From assembly GCF_040110915.1 (NCBI RefSeq), contig NZ_CP157793.1:1562939-1626938 (forward strand): a DNA stretch of 64,000 nucleotides, given 5' to 3'. Shown here one piece after another: positions 17,152-26,127 of this stretch. Below the pieces are notes generated by a model that saw only the letters and a list, made by a program, of their open reading frames with translations, did no database searches and had not been told where the DNA came from. A program made the position numbers and the translations under genes. Origin of the DNA: Stappia sp. (lineage in GTDB: Bacteria; Pseudomonadota; Alphaproteobacteria; Rhizobiales; Stappiaceae). Position 1 is the first letter of the stretch; each line of letters begins with the position of its first letter.

Positions 17152-17865
17152 TCACTCCGTTGTTGAGGGTGTCGTCGCGGGCGCGTCGCGTGTCGCCGCA
17201 ATGGCGTCGGCATTCGCGCTCAGGCGTTCGTTGGTCGTTTCAGGTGTCAGGAAAGCTTTGCGTTGCGCTGTCGGAACGCTGCCGAGCAATCGGACCATGC
17301 CAAGCATCCGCTCGACCAGGCTTTGAACCGAGTTCAGCCCCTCTTCGTCCTCCAGGGCCTTGCCCGGCGTGCCGCCCATCAGGATCGTGGGATAGCCGCT
17401 ACCGGCCAAGATCATCCGGTTGAGCAGGATATTGTTCATGATTTGGTTGAACACACCGACATGTCCGTAACGACGTCCGGTGATCACGCATCCTGCGACC
17501 TTGTTGGCGAGAGGACGCTTGAAGCGCAGGTATCCGACACCCGCGCGTTCGATGAAGACTTGCATGGGATGCGCAAGCCCGTAACCATGGACCGGAGCGA
17601 TATAGATAATCGCGTCGGCCGCGATCAATCGCTCGATGATCATCGGCATGTCGTCTTCGCGCGCGCAGACGACCGTTCTTGTGTTGCATTCGCCGCAGGT
17701 TCCGCATGGCGCGATGTCATATTCGCGAAGCCGCAGGATCGACGCATGTGCGCCCCGGTCGCGCAGCAATTTCGCGATATGGTCCGCGACCTGTTCGGAG
17801 TTGCCGAACGCGCGCGCCGAACCGGTGATGATCTCGAAGGTCGGTTCCGCTCTTTCCGTCCGCAT
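17152..17865 (-). CDS. Flavodoxin-fold NAD(P)H-dependent oxidoreductase (FMN reductase family)
   Basis: Protein of 237 residues with an N-terminal flavodoxin-like fold: 'EIITGSARAFGNSEQVADHI' (phosphate-binding loop for FMN) and 'DAIIYIAPVHGYGLAHPMQVFIER'. A cysteine cluster 'CGTCGEC' followed by a Cys about ten residues on is the motif of iron-sulfur flavoproteins, so an Fe-S centre is possible. The C-terminal ~40 residues are hydrophilic. Start at ATG 17865 with AGGCGAGGGGG just before. Between chorismate mutase and ubiD, it could supply reduced flavin to UbiD/UbiX-type chemistry; that link is inference. Confidence 0.82.
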   Translation of the reverse strand: MRTERAEPTFEIITGSARAFGNSEQVADHIAKLLRDRGAHASILRLREYDIAPCGTCGECNTRTVVCAREDDMPMIIERLIAADAIIYIAPVHGYGLAHPMQVFIERAGVGYLRFKRPLANKVAGCVITGRRYGHVGVFNQIMNNILLNRMILAGSGYPTILMGGTPGKALEDEEGLNSVQSLVERMLGMVRLLGSVPTAQRKAFLTPETTNERLSANADAIAATRDAPATTPSTTE

Positions 17866-17886
17866 GCAACCCCCTCGCCTCATCGG

Positions 17887-19311
17887 TTAGACCAGATCGG
17901 AGACACGGCGAAACCTCGCGCGCTCCGACACGGGCACTGTGAGATCCATGAGATATTTGTCGGTGGTGGGCGCATCGGTGTTCGGCAGATATCCTGGCGC
18001 CTGGGAGGGATCGAGGGGAAACCCGCGCTGTCCGCTCAGCACCGTCAGGTCCCGGCTCGGCTGGAAACGCGTCGCCATGGCCCAGAAGAGATCGCTTTCC
18101 GAGGCGACGTCGATATCGGCGTCGACGAGCAGGACCCCCTTGAGAAGCGCATGACATTCCATGGCCGTTTCCAGAACACGCCTGGGAAAGGCGGCGTCCT
18201 CGACCTGTTTGTCGATACGAAGCGCCAACAGCAATTGTCCCCCGGCCGCGGGAAGGTAATGGGCGTCAATCACACGCGCGGTGTCAGACAACCGACGCGC
18301 CAACTGCACGAGCATGCCGGCTTCCGTGGGGATCCCGAGGAGTTCCGATTGTTCCTTTCCCGGTCCCAGAAACGTTTGATAGACGGCCGCCGCGCGGGTC
18401 GTGACCTTCGTCACCGACACCAGCGGCAGTTCCGCCTTTCCCATGCCCATGTATCCAAGAAACTCGGGCATTCCGAAGGGCGCGCCGGGATCGTCGTATT
18501 CGTCGTGCGTCGCCGCCGTGATCGCGCCTTCAACAACGATCTCCGCGTCGGCCAGGCACCATGCATCCTGGGTGTCGCACGCACACACCCTGATCGACGC
18601 CCCCGCGACGGCACCGGCGAGTTCCAGCTCGCTCTCGTCGGTGCCGAGAAACGGTTTCGTGATCGAACTCGTCAGGTAGATCGCCGGCGCGACGCCGATG
18701 TTGATCGAAATGGGAAGGTCTTCGCCCCTGGCCCGCGCCTTGCGGAACAGCACGTCGAGATCTCGCCCCGGCAGCATCCAGATGGTCAGGCGCTCTCCAT
18801 CGATAACACGCATGCGATGAATGGAGGCATTGACCACACCCGACTCCGGATCGCGCGCGATCACCAGGCCGGACGTGAGATAGGGTCCCGCATCGCGATC
18901 GGTGACGGTCAGCACCGGCAGATCGTCGAGCTTGCCGGGAAGCGTGCAGGTTTGCGACGGCCCGGGATGGGCGAGGGTTTCGACCGGCATGCGGTTTTCG
19001 AGTTCGTCGGCAATGCGCCGGGCGATCCCGCCCGGCTCCGCTCCCAGCAAACGGTCGCATCGCCCGCGCGCGCCATAGACCCCCATCAACACGGGCATCC
19101 TGGCACCCGTCGGATTGGTGTAGAGCACCATCGGCTCGACACCGGAGCGGGGATGGGCCGGCGACGTGCCGAAGTTCTCCAGATAGTGCCGGGCGATCTC
19201 GAGGTTCGGATCGAGCGGATCTTCCACGACAATCGGCGTATCGCCATGCCGCTTCAACATTTCCAGCGCCGAACGCAGGTCCGGCGCCGTTCGGGCGAAC
19301 GCATCCATCAT
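17887..19311 (-). CDS. UbiD family (prenyl-FMN-dependent) decarboxylase
   Basis: Cytoplasmic (de)carboxylase of 474 residues, the usual UbiD length, expected to need prenylated FMN made by a UbiX enzyme; a UbiX gene lies at 24039 in the same island. Features include '[20 protein letters not shown]' near the N-terminus, '[18 protein letters not shown]' and '[14 protein letters not shown]' in the cofactor region, and '[19 protein letters not shown]' in the catalytic Glu-Arg-Glu region. Family members decarboxylate aromatic, cinnamic, pyrrole- or indole-type acids. With a pyrrole-forming trio and trp genes in the cluster, a heteroaromatic acid is a reasonable guess. It overlaps the trpB stop (ATGATG/TGA). 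Confidence 0.85.
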   Translation of the reverse strand: MMDAFARTAPDLRSALEMLKRHGDTPIVVEDPLDPNLEIARHYLENFGTSPAHPRSGVEPMVLYTNPTGARMPVLMGVYGARGRCDRLLGAEPGGIARRIADELENRMPVETLAHPGPSQTCTLPGKLDDLPVLTVTDRDAGPYLTSGLVIARDPESGVVNASIHRMRVIDGERLTIWMLPGRDLDVLFRKARARGEDLPISINIGVAPAIYLTSSITKPFLGTDESELELAGAVAGASIRVCACDTQDAWCLADAEIVVEGAITAATHDEYDDPGAPFGMPEFLGYMGMGKAELPLVSVTKVTTRAAAVYQTFLGPGKEQSELLGIPTEAGMLVQLARRLSDTARVIDAHYLPAAGGQLLLALRIDKQVEDAAFPRRVLETAMECHALLKGVLLVDADIDVASESDLFWAMATRFQPSRDLTVLSGQRGFPLDPSQAPGYLPNTDAPTTDKYLMDLTVPVSERARFRRVSDLV

Positions 19312-20507
19312 AGCGAAAGCCGCGTGAGTGCGAAGTCGATGTCCTTGTCGCCACGCCCGGACAGATTGACCAGGATGCTTTGATCCGGGGTCATTTCGGG
19401 CGCCCGCCGCAGGGCATAGGCGACCGCATGCGCGCTTTCCAGCGCCGGGATGATTCCTTCCTTGCGCGACAGGGCCAGGAAGGCGTCGAGACACTCCTGA
19501 TCCGAGGCGACTTCATAGCGCACCCGGCCGATGTCCTTGAGATGACAATGCTGGGGCCCGACACCGGGGTAATCGAGACCCGAGGCGATGGAATGAACCG
19601 GAGAGGGATTGCCGGCTTCGTCCTGCAGGTAATAGCAACGGAACCCATGGATGCTGCCGGGTTTGCCCAAGGCCAGCGTTGCGGCATGACGGTTCCCGTC
19701 GAGCCCCTCGCCACCTGGTTCGACACCGACGATTTCGACGCTCTCGTCATCGAGGAACCCGTTGAACAGGCCGATCGCATTGGACCCGCCCCCGACACAG
19801 GCGGCGATTTCCGTCGGCAACCCGCCGGTCGTCTCGAGAAACTGCGCACGGGCCTCACGTCCGACCACGGACTGGCATACCGCGACCATGTCCGGATAGG
19901 GCGCGGGTCCGACGACGGAGCCGATGGCGAAGAAGATGTTTTCCGGATCCTCCATGAAGGCCCCGAACGCACTGTCGACGGCTTCCTTCAGCGTGCCCGC
20001 TCCCGCACTCACGGGGACGAGCGTGCAGCCCAGGATCTTCATGCGCGAGACGTTGGGGCGCTCCTTCTCCATGTCCACGACACCCATGTGGATCTCGCAT
20101 TCCATGTCCATCAGCGCGCAGGCGGTGGCGAGGGCGACCCCGTGTTGACCCGCGCCCGTTTCGGCCAGGACCTTCTTCTTGCCCATGCGTTTTGCGAGCA
20201 GCACTTCGCAGATGCAGTGGTTGATCTTATGCGCGCCGGTGTGGTTGAGGTCCTCCCGCTTCAGATAGATCTGCGCACTGCCCTCGGGCGTGAGATGGCG
20301 CGCATGATAGATCGGGCTCGGGCGTCCGATGTAGGTCCGGCGAAGGCGGTCGATCTCCGCGAGATACTCCGGGTCCTCCATCGCCTCTTTGAAGGCGATT
20401 TCGATGTCCTTCATGATGATCTGCAACTGGTTGTTCTCGATGGGACCACCATAGTCACCGAAGTAGCCATAATCGTTCGGGCGAATGAGCGGGGACAGCG
20501 CGTTCAT
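19308..20507 (-). CDS. trpB: Tryptophan synthase beta subunit
   Basis: PLP enzyme of 399 residues that joins indole and serine to tryptophan. All key residues are present: '[10 protein letters not shown]' with the PLP lysine, '[10 protein letters not shown]' with the catalytic Glu, the phosphate loop '[10 protein letters not shown]', and '[12 protein letters not shown]' near the C-terminus. It belongs to the minus-strand trpE-trpG-cupin-trpB-ubiD operon, with 57 bases to the cupin gene and a 4-base overlap with ubiD. Unusually it is separated from trpA, which is on the other strand about 11 kb away. Looks fully functional; use of modified indoles is possible but not visible. Confidence 0.95.
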   Translation of the reverse strand: MNALSPLIRPNDYGYFGDYGGPIENNQLQIIMKDIEIAFKEAMEDPEYLAEIDRLRRTYIGRPSPIYHARHLTPEGSAQIYLKREDLNHTGAHKINHCICEVLLAKRMGKKKVLAETGAGQHGVALATACALMDMECEIHMGVVDMEKERPNVSRMKILGCTLVPVSAGAGTLKEAVDSAFGAFMEDPENIFFAIGSVVGPAPYPDMVAVCQSVVGREARAQFLETTGGLPTEIAACVGGGSNAIGLFNGFLDDESVEIVGVEPGGEGLDGNRHAATLALGKPGSIHGFRCYYLQDEAGNPSPVHSIASGLDYPGVGPQHCHLKDIGRVRYEVASDQECLDAFLALSRKEGIIPALESAHAVAYALRRAPEMTPDQSILVNLSGRGDKDIDFALTRLSL

Positions 20508-20564
20508 GGGGTTTCCAATTTTGCTGGATTGTCTGATGAGCGTGAGGTGATGGCCGGCGCGCGA

Positions 20565-20906
20565 TCAGTCGATCACGTCGTCGACGACGAACACGAGGGT
20601 TTCGCTGTCCATGCTGCCGCGCGAGCGATGCCGCACCCCGTCAGGAATTGAAAACGCCATGTTCGGATGACAATCGAAGGTCTGATCGTCGAAAATTATG
20701 GTGAAGTTGCCCTTCAGGACGTAGCCCTGGTGGCCGGCGAGGCACCAATTCTCCTCCTCGAAACCCGGTGGCAGTTCGAGCAGACGAATGCGCTTGCCAT
20801 TCGACTTGAAGATCTTGACGCGCCCTTCGGCGCCTGGCTTCGACCAGGTCGTCCACTCAACGTCCTGGAGCGGATAGGCGACGGGATCGTAGCGTGTTTC
20901 GGTCAT
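20565..20906 (-). CDS. Small cupin-domain protein
   Basis: Single cupin barrel of 113 residues. 'GRVKIFKSNGKRIRLLELPPGF', 'NWCLAGHQGYVLKGNFTIIF' and 'HPNMAFSIPDGVRHRSRG' follow cupin motif 1 and motif 2 spacing. The motif residues G-H-Q-G-Y and the later His fit a sparse metal site. Small cupins in biosynthetic clusters act as isomerases, cyclases or stabilising proteins. It sits between trpG and trpB, an uncommon insertion in a trp operon, and is co-transcribed with them. Enzymatic role unknown. Confidence 0.8.
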   Translation of the reverse strand: MTETRYDPVAYPLQDVEWTTWSKPGAEGRVKIFKSNGKRIRLLELPPGFEEENWCLAGHQGYVLKGNFTIIFDDQTFDCHPNMAFSIPDGVRHRSRGSMDSETLVFVVDDVID

Positions 20907-20950
20907 GAGCTTCTGTCTTCCTTGGCTCTGGTGGTGATCGCGTCGAAAGG

Positions 20951-21559
20951 TCAGTTCACCGCGACCCTTTCGACGGTCGTGGTCAGGTAACTGCGCACGA
21001 AGCTGTCGAAGAGGTTGAGCCCCTGGTCGGTCGCGATGCTTTCGGGATGGAACTGGATGCCCTCGATCGGCAAGCTGCGATGGCGCAGCCCCATGATGTA
21101 GCCGTCGTCCGCGGACGTCGCCGTCACCGCCAGGTCGGCCGGAAGGCTTTGCGCATCGACGATCAACGAATGGTAGCGGCACACCGTCATGGGTTGGCGG
21201 CCCGTGTGGGCGAACACGCCCCGTCCGTCGTTGGCAACGCGGCACGTCTTGCCATGCATGATGTGTCTTGCCCGCACGACCTTGGCGCCGAAGGCGAGAC
21301 CAATGGCCTGATGGCCCAGACACACGCCAAGGATCGGCACGGATCCGCCGGTCATGCGAATGATGTCGGGATATCCCGCCTCCTCCGGGCGCCCCGGCCC
21401 GGGGCCCAGCAAGATAAAATCGTGATCTCCGCCATGAATGCGCTCGACGAGGCGCGGATCGTCGCACCGCAGCGTCATGGTTTCGAGGCCGAGCGTCTTC
21501 AGATACTGCTCGATGATATAGACGAAGCTATCGTAGGCATCGACGAGAAGCACATTCAT
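20951..21559 (-). CDS. trpG: Anthranilate synthase component II (glutamine amidotransferase)
   Basis: Class I glutamine amidotransferase of 202 residues that supplies ammonia to component I. Catalytic triad: Cys80 in 'GVCLGHQAIG', and His and Glu in 'IQFHPES'. The oxyanion loop 'GPGPGRPEEAG' is typical of TrpG/PabA. The start overlaps the trpE stop by 4 bases (ATGA), so the two subunits are coupled. Many Hyphomicrobiales have a fused TrpE(G); a separate pair here supports a second, acquired pathway copy. Sequence alone cannot exclude a PabA role, but the presence of trpDCFBA argues for TrpG. Confidence 0.9.
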   Translation of the reverse strand: MNVLLVDAYDSFVYIIEQYLKTLGLETMTLRCDDPRLVERIHGGDHDFILLGPGPGRPEEAGYPDIIRMTGGSVPILGVCLGHQAIGLAFGAKVVRARHIMHGKTCRVANDGRGVFAHTGRQPMTVCRYHSLIVDAQSLPADLAVTATSADDGYIMGLRHRSLPIEGIQFHPESIATDQGLNLFDSFVRSYLTTTVERVAVN

Positions 21560-23016
21560 GCGGCCAACTCCTGATCGGTAAGCGCCTTGTACATGGCGCT
21601 CATCTTGATGATCGTTTCACGCCACTCGTTCTCGGGCTTGGAATCGGCGACGATCCCGGCACTGGCGCGCAGGCTGTAGACACCGTCCTTGTGGGTGGCC
21701 ATGCGAATGCAAAGGGCGAGATTGGCATAATTGCCGGGCCCCATGAGGCCCACCGCGCCGGCGTAGGCACCACGGCGTGACGTCTCCAGCTCCTCGATGA
21801 TCTCCATCGCGCGGATCTTCGGCGCGCCGGTCATCGTGCCGGCTGGAAACGTCGCCTTGATCAGGTCGACGACATCGCGATCGGCGGCCATTTCGCCCGT
21901 CACCGTCGAAACCAGATGAAAAAGATGAGAAAACTCCTCGACCGCCATCATGGAACTGACGTCGAGCGTGTTGGCGGCGGCGACGCGGGCGATGTCGTTG
22001 CGACACAGATCGACCAGCATCGTGTGTTCGGCACGTTCCTTCGGGGAAGAGGTCAATTCCTCAACCCGGGCGCCATGCCCGGCCGGATCCCCCTTGCCGA
22101 CCGTGCCGGCGATCGGCCGCATGGAAATGTGTCGGTCGTCCAGGCGGATGTAGTTCTCCGGACTCGCGCCAATCAGCTCATGACCGGCCATTTCGCAAAG
22201 GAACATATACGGAGACGGATTGAGATCACGCAGACGCCGATACAGCGTCAGCGGCGCCAGCGCGGAGCGAACCTGAATCTCGTGTCCGATCTGGACCTGA
22301 TAGATGTCTCCCTTGCGAATGTGCTCCAGGGCGATCTCAGCGCGCCGCATGTACTCGTCGCGCGATATCGAGAAGCGAACGTCGGCCTCTTCGGGAAGCA
22401 CACCACGATCCGAAAGCGCGAACCGAGGAAGGATTTCGCGCGCCACGTCGATAGCCGGATCGGGAAACACCGATGCGAAGGCCTGTGTCACCCGCGCATG
22501 TCCGGATCTCGATACGGTCAGGAAGGATTGGGAAAGACGCAAGAAGATCAACGGAAAATCGGGACCCTCGATCTTGGGAGGCAGGGTCTCTATGAATTGC
22601 GCCGCGTCATAGGAGAAACACGCGAGAAACCCGAAGTTGAATGCGTTTTCCTCTCCCCCGGTGACGACGAACGTGGAGTTGATGGCCTTGATCCAGGTCC
22701 AGACATCGTCTTGAGGGGTCAGGGCGCCGACGCCGTCGACAAGCCGCTGATGGCCGCAAATGTCGTTGACCCGCGCCTCCAGGACCGCGCGCAGATCGGC
22801 GGGCGCATCGATTTCAATGCGGTCGCGATAAACGGCGATCGTGGCAAGCGATCCCACCCCGAGAATGGAGTCACGGCAATCGACGGTCGGGCCCGCGCAG
22901 GATTCGAGTAGAAAAACCTCGCTGGAAGATAGCTTTTGCGTCGCCAGGATATACGCCGAGAAGATATCCGGGCTCGCGGCGTCTATTGCCGTCGACCTGA
23001 TAAATACGTCAATCAT
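21556..23016 (-). CDS. trpE: Anthranilate synthase component I
   Basis: Chorismate-utilising enzyme of 486 residues. The C-terminal catalytic half has 'KGDIYQVQIGHEIQVRS', 'FLCEMAGHELIGASPENYI', 'MRPIAGTVGKG', 'EHTMLVDLCRNDIARVA' and 'FPAGTMTGAPKIRAMEIIEEL', all typical of TrpE. The N-terminal half has 'FLLESCAG', matching the LLES tryptophan feedback-binding motif, so inhibition by Trp may persist. GGGAG lies 7 bases before the ATG. It heads the minus-strand operon trpE-trpG-cupin-trpB-ubiD-flavodoxin-chorismate mutase-B3/4. The upstream DNA is very AT-rich. PabB or another chorismate enzyme is less likely given the other trp genes. Confidence 0.92.
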   Translation of the reverse strand: MIDVFIRSTAIDAASPDIFSAYILATQKLSSSEVFLLESCAGPTVDCRDSILGVGSLATIAVYRDRIEIDAPADLRAVLEARVNDICGHQRLVDGVGALTPQDDVWTWIKAINSTFVVTGGEENAFNFGFLACFSYDAAQFIETLPPKIEGPDFPLIFLRLSQSFLTVSRSGHARVTQAFASVFPDPAIDVAREILPRFALSDRGVLPEEADVRFSISRDEYMRRAEIALEHIRKGDIYQVQIGHEIQVRSALAPLTLYRRLRDLNPSPYMFLCEMAGHELIGASPENYIRLDDRHISMRPIAGTVGKGDPAGHGARVEELTSSPKERAEHTMLVDLCRNDIARVAAANTLDVSSMMAVEEFSHLFHLVSTVTGEMAADRDVVDLIKATFPAGTMTGAPKIRAMEIIEELETSRRGAYAGAVGLMGPGNYANLALCIRMATHKDGVYSLRASAGIVADSKPENEWRETIIKMSAMYKALTDQELAA

Positions 23017-23507
23017 CAGACCGCTCCCATTGCATTCTCCCGGTGAAAATCACCAGGAGCCCCCGGCGTCGATCCGACTATGCCGCAGATGGGATGTTCG
23101 TTATGTTTTAAATCGTTATGTTTTTTGTTTTCCTGTTTCTGAATTTTGGGCAATATATAATTACGTCTACATGGATAAAATAAAATCGAATATAAAGTTC
23201 TATTATAAAGAATTGCCGCGATACGGTTCTTGTAAGCTAGGAATAGGGGAATATTTTATTATTGAAATATATCGGAGCGTGTATTTCCTGATTTGGGCTC
23301 CGATCTTTAAATTTTCTCGAAATATTTCCAATGAGAAGAAATGTTTACAGCTTCCACGCAGGCGATGCGCGGCGCTCAGATTGCGTGTCGGCAAATACTT
23401 CAGGCCTATCGCTCTGTGATTTTACGCGATGAATTTGCAAGGAAATTCACACTTCCGGCAAATCGGATCCCGTAAAATCGCCGACAGATGGTATCGGAGG
23501 TTTGGAC
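23017..23507. promoter_or_regulatory. AT-rich divergent control region between trpE and the DUF1772 gene
   Basis: About 490 bases, strikingly AT-rich from about 23100 to 23420, in contrast to the GC-rich genes. It must carry the promoters for the trpE operon (minus) and the DUF1772-ubiX pair (plus). A direct repeat TCGTTATGTTTT occurs at 23098-23109 and 23113-23124 (15-base period), a possible site for an OmpR-type regulator encoded in the island. A small inverted repeat GGTGA-AAA-TCACC lies at about 23042-23054. No Trp-rich leader peptide or attenuator is seen. Confidence 0.55.
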
Positions 23508-23987
23508 ATGAAAATGATTTCAGTGGCGAGCGCGCTGTGGTTCGCGTTGATGGCCGGTTTCTTCTTCGCGTTTTCATCCACCGTCATGCCGGGCCTATCC
23601 CTGGCGCCGGCCGAACTGGGCATGATTGCAATGCAGGAAATCAACGTCGCGGTTCACAACCTGTTGTTCACCGCCGGGTTTTGGGTTGCCTTCGCTCTTG
23701 CGATCGCGGGCGCCGTGCTATCGGTCGTCCGCCGTCAACGCGGATGGCCGTTGATGTTGCTCGGATGCCTCGTTTATCTGGGCGGCGTCTTCGCGGTCAC
23801 GGCGACCGGAAATGTCCCGCTCAATCGCGAACTCGCCCCGATGTCGGCAAGCATCTCCGACAATTTGGCTTACTGGAGCCAGTTTCAAACGGACTGGACG
23901 CTTCTCAACCACGTTCGCATGATCGCTGCGTTTCTCGCGGCGACGATCGTGTTGTCGTCTTTCCTGCGTCTCGACGAGCCCGCGTGA
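23508..23987 (+). CDS. DUF1772 / anthrone-oxygenase-family small membrane protein
   Basis: Integral membrane protein of 159 residues with four hydrophobic segments (about residues 5-27, 45-70, 78-98 and 132-152). 'AFSSTVMPGLSLAPAELGMIAMQEIN' and 'GNVPLNRELA' are DUF1772 hallmarks; this family includes putative anthrone oxygenases but most members are uncharacterised. I chose ATG 23508 with GGAGG 7 bases before it; a TTG two codons upstream is less likely. It is followed 51 bases later by ubiX and divergent from trpE. Oxygenase function is not proven by the sequence. Confidence 0.75.
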   Translation: MKMISVASALWFALMAGFFFAFSSTVMPGLSLAPAELGMIAMQEINVAVHNLLFTAGFWVAFALAIAGAVLSVVRRQRGWPLMLLGCLVYLGGVFAVTATGNVPLNRELAPMSASISDNLAYWSQFQTDWTLLNHVRMIAAFLAATIVLSSFLRLDEPA

Positions 23988-24038
23988 GGCGGATGATCCT
24001 CCGATAGCGGGAGGGACTTGCGGACGGGAGTCTCATTC

Positions 24039-24668
24039 ATGCGCCATGTGACGATCGCCCTGACGGGTGCTTCCGGTGCCATATATGGAATCCGGGCCCT
24101 TGAACTGCTTCGGGGGCTCGGCGACGTGGAAACGCATGTCATCGTCTCCCCGGCGGGACTGCGCACGGCGCAAATGGAGACGGGGTTCTCAGCGGACGAT
24201 ATCCGCGCGCTCGCCGACCATGCTCATGGCCATCGCGACATCGGCGCGAGTCTCGCCTCCGGTTCCGCCGAGTCCAGCGGCATGTTGATCGCGCCATGTT
24301 CCGTCAAGACGATGAGCGGGATCGCGAATTGCTATGACGACAATCTGATCACCCGTGCCGCCGACGTCTGCCTCAAGGAACGCCGTCGACTGGTGCTGCT
24401 CCTGCGCGAAACGCCGCTTCACGCCGGGCATATCGCGCTCATGGACCAGGTTACCCGAAGCGGCGCCATCGTGATGCCGCCGGTTCCCGCATTCTACACC
24501 CAGCCCCGAACGATCGATGATCTGGTGACGCAAACCGTGGGGCGTGCGCTGGACCTGCTCGACTTTCGCCTCCCGCAAGTGAAGCGTTGGCGTCAGGAGT
24601 CCGAGGCGGATGCGGCGACGGCCTCGACGACCGACGCGAAGTGGTCCAACACGCGTTCGGCATCTTGA
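24039..24668 (+). CDS. ubiX: Flavin prenyltransferase UbiX
   Basis: Enzyme of 209 residues that makes prenylated FMN, the cofactor of UbiD decarboxylases. N-terminal 'IALTGASGAIYGIRALELL' is the FMN-binding start. 'SGMLIAPCSVKTMSGIANCYDDNLITRAADVCLKERR' and 'LLRETPLHAGHIALMDQVTRSGAIVMPPVPAFYT' are diagnostic. The pairing with the ubiD at 17887 in the same island is strong functional context. Start at ATG 24039 with GGGAG upstream. The 3' end overlaps the convergent TIGR02444 gene by 76 bases, and its last ~20 residues (Ala/Ser/Thr-rich) are poorly conserved. Confidence 0.93.
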   Translation: MRHVTIALTGASGAIYGIRALELLRGLGDVETHVIVSPAGLRTAQMETGFSADDIRALADHAHGHRDIGASLASGSAESSGMLIAPCSVKTMSGIANCYDDNLITRAADVCLKERRRLVLLLRETPLHAGHIALMDQVTRSGAIVMPPVPAFYTQPRTIDDLVTQTVGRALDLLDFRLPQVKRWRQESEADAATASTTDAKWSNTRSAS

Positions 24669-25120
24669 GGAACGGGCGTTCGACCCGTCGTGGTCACGAA
24701 GACCTGCCGGATCGCACCCCGCAGACTTAAACCGGCGCCACAACCGGCGTCGCCCTCGGAGCGCGCCCGCCGACCATGCGCGCGATCGAGTTCGTCCAAC
24801 ATAATCAACTCGCCATCGATCTCGCACGCCTTGACCCGTCCCCTTAGCGCATCCGAGGTCGGGCCAAATGCAAGGTCGGGACGGCTCTTCATCCGCCGCC
24901 GCACCGCGCGCAACGGCTTGATGACATCGCTGTCCCAGGCCATGAGACCGCACCAGAGCTCATCGATATCGGCGCGCGTGACCGCGTTGCCATCCCGGTT
25001 CACCCACGCGACGAACAATAGTAGGGTGATATTGAGATTGTATTCGTCCTGCAGCGCAATCAAGCGCGGCTCGACACCCTCGCTCGAGTATAATCTCCTC
25101 GTGAATTTTTCGAGGGCCAT
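24593..25120 (-). CDS. TIGR02444 (DUF2390) family protein
   Basis: Uncharacterised cytoplasmic protein of 175 residues. The N-terminal 'LYSSEGVEPRLIALQDEYNLNITLLLFVAWVNRDG' matches the conserved start of the TIGR02444 family (LY..pGV...cL.LQD..g..V.LLLF..W). The rest is helical with 'WDSDVIKPLRAVRRRMK' and an Ala/Arg-rich end. Start taken at ATG 25120. Its 3' end overlaps the ubiX 3' end convergently by 76 bases. The family is common as a single chromosomal gene in proteobacteria. Here it sits inside the island between ubiX and a response regulator; no function is known. Confidence 0.78.
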   Translation of the reverse strand: MALEKFTRRLYSSEGVEPRLIALQDEYNLNITLLLFVAWVNRDGNAVTRADIDELWCGLMAWDSDVIKPLRAVRRRMKSRPDLAFGPTSDALRGRVKACEIDGELIMLDELDRAHGRRARSEGDAGCGAGLSLRGAIRQVFVTTTGRTPVPQDAERVLDHFASVVEAVAASASDS

Positions 25121-25362
25121 ATTTCTACAAATGTAATTCACGATACGACACACTGCTCATTAATATATTTAATGCATATATTTATGGGAACCTCGTCTTC
25201 CTCATCTCAAGACACATTGTTTCATATATTATTCTTTCATTTATTATTTTGCCCTGCACAATTTCGCCTTGCGAACACAACATTAGATTGATATTTTGAG
25301 GAATGCAATTATCTGCTTCTAATGCACAATCTCGACCATGACGGAAGGTACGGGAAGGCGAA
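25121..25362. promoter_or_regulatory. AT-rich divergent promoter region of the TIGR02444 gene and the orphan response regulator
   Basis: Low-GC stretch (for example AATATATTTAATGCATATAT at about 25160) separating two divergent genes. It should contain both promoters; no clear operator pattern was found. AGGCGAA lies close before the regulator start at 25363. Confidence 0.45.
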
Positions 25363-26127
25363 ATGGTTCAAGTGCTCTTGGTTGACGACGATGTCGAGTT
25401 GGCGAACATCATGCGCGAGGTTCTCGCGACCTACAGCATCGAACTGCACGCGGTCCATACGCCCGATGAAGGGCTGAACGAACTCGACAGAAATCACTAT
25501 GATGCCGTCCTTCTGGACATCATGCTCCCGCGCGTGAACGGGTTGCAATTGTGCCAGGAAATCCGGACGAGCGGGAAGCCCTATAAAGACATCTCGATCA
25601 TCATGGTGACCGCCCGCACGGAGCTCACGGACATGGTGGTCGGTCTTGAGACCGGCGCCGACGACTACATCAAGAAACCGTTCGAGCCTCGAGAACTCGT
25701 TGCGCGGATCAATTCGGTGCTGCGGCGGGCGGACCGATCGGAACCAAGACCGCAAAACGGGCAGTCCGCCGCCCCCGCGAACGGGTCTGGCGGCGACAGT
25801 CGGATCGAACTCCACCTCGACAACAATGTCCTGACGATCGACCCGCAGCGGGCCCAAATGCTCGTCAACGGCAACAAGTTGTCGATCACGTCGATGGAGT
25901 TCGAGTTGATCGCCGCCCTCGTCGAACAGCCTTGCGAAATCCTGAGCCGGGACCACCTGCTGGAACGGGTTCACGGGTCCTGCGTGATCTATACCCGGAG
26001 TATCGACGCGCTCATCTATAGACTGCGCAACAAGATCCGGGACGCGGGATCCGATGTGGATTTCATCCGGACCGTGCGTGGCCGCGGCTATTCGCTCGTC
26101 GGTCGGATCGCCGATATGGCGAACTGA
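25363..26127 (+). CDS. OmpR/PhoB-family response regulator (orphan)
   Basis: Two-domain transcription regulator of 254 residues. The receiver domain has the acidic pocket 'LVDDD', phosphoacceptor Asp52 in 'AVLLDIMLP', and the conserved Lys in 'ADDYIKKPFEPREL'. A Gly/Ala/Asn-rich linker (about residues 128-150) leads to a winged-helix DNA-binding domain: 'KLSITSMEFELIAALVEQP', 'LSRDHLLERVHG', 'SIDALIYRLRNKI' and 'IRTVRGRGYSLVG'. No kinase gene is adjacent; the only island kinase is at 43488, whose own regulator (44834) is related. It is probably an island-specific regulator, possibly of the nearby trp and export operons. Confidence 0.92.
   Translation: MVQVLLVDDDVELANIMREVLATYSIELHAVHTPDEGLNELDRNHYDAVLLDIMLPRVNGLQLCQEIRTSGKPYKDISIIMVTARTELTDMVVGLETGADDYIKKPFEPRELVARINSVLRRADRSEPRPQNGQSAAPANGSGGDSRIELHLDNNVLTIDPQRAQMLVNGNKLSITSMEFELIAALVEQPCEILSRDHLLERVHGSCVIYTRSIDALIYRLRNKIRDAGSDVDFIRTVRGRGYSLVGRIADMAN

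Noticed and set aside
17263..19383. 706-codon plus-strand frame antisense to ubiD and the flavodoxin gene
   Set aside because: No protein-like motifs; the opposite strand carries clear UbiD and flavodoxin signatures.
23017..23500. Trp attenuator or leader peptide before trpE
   Set aside because: No short frame with consecutive Trp codons and no terminator/antiterminator pair was found.
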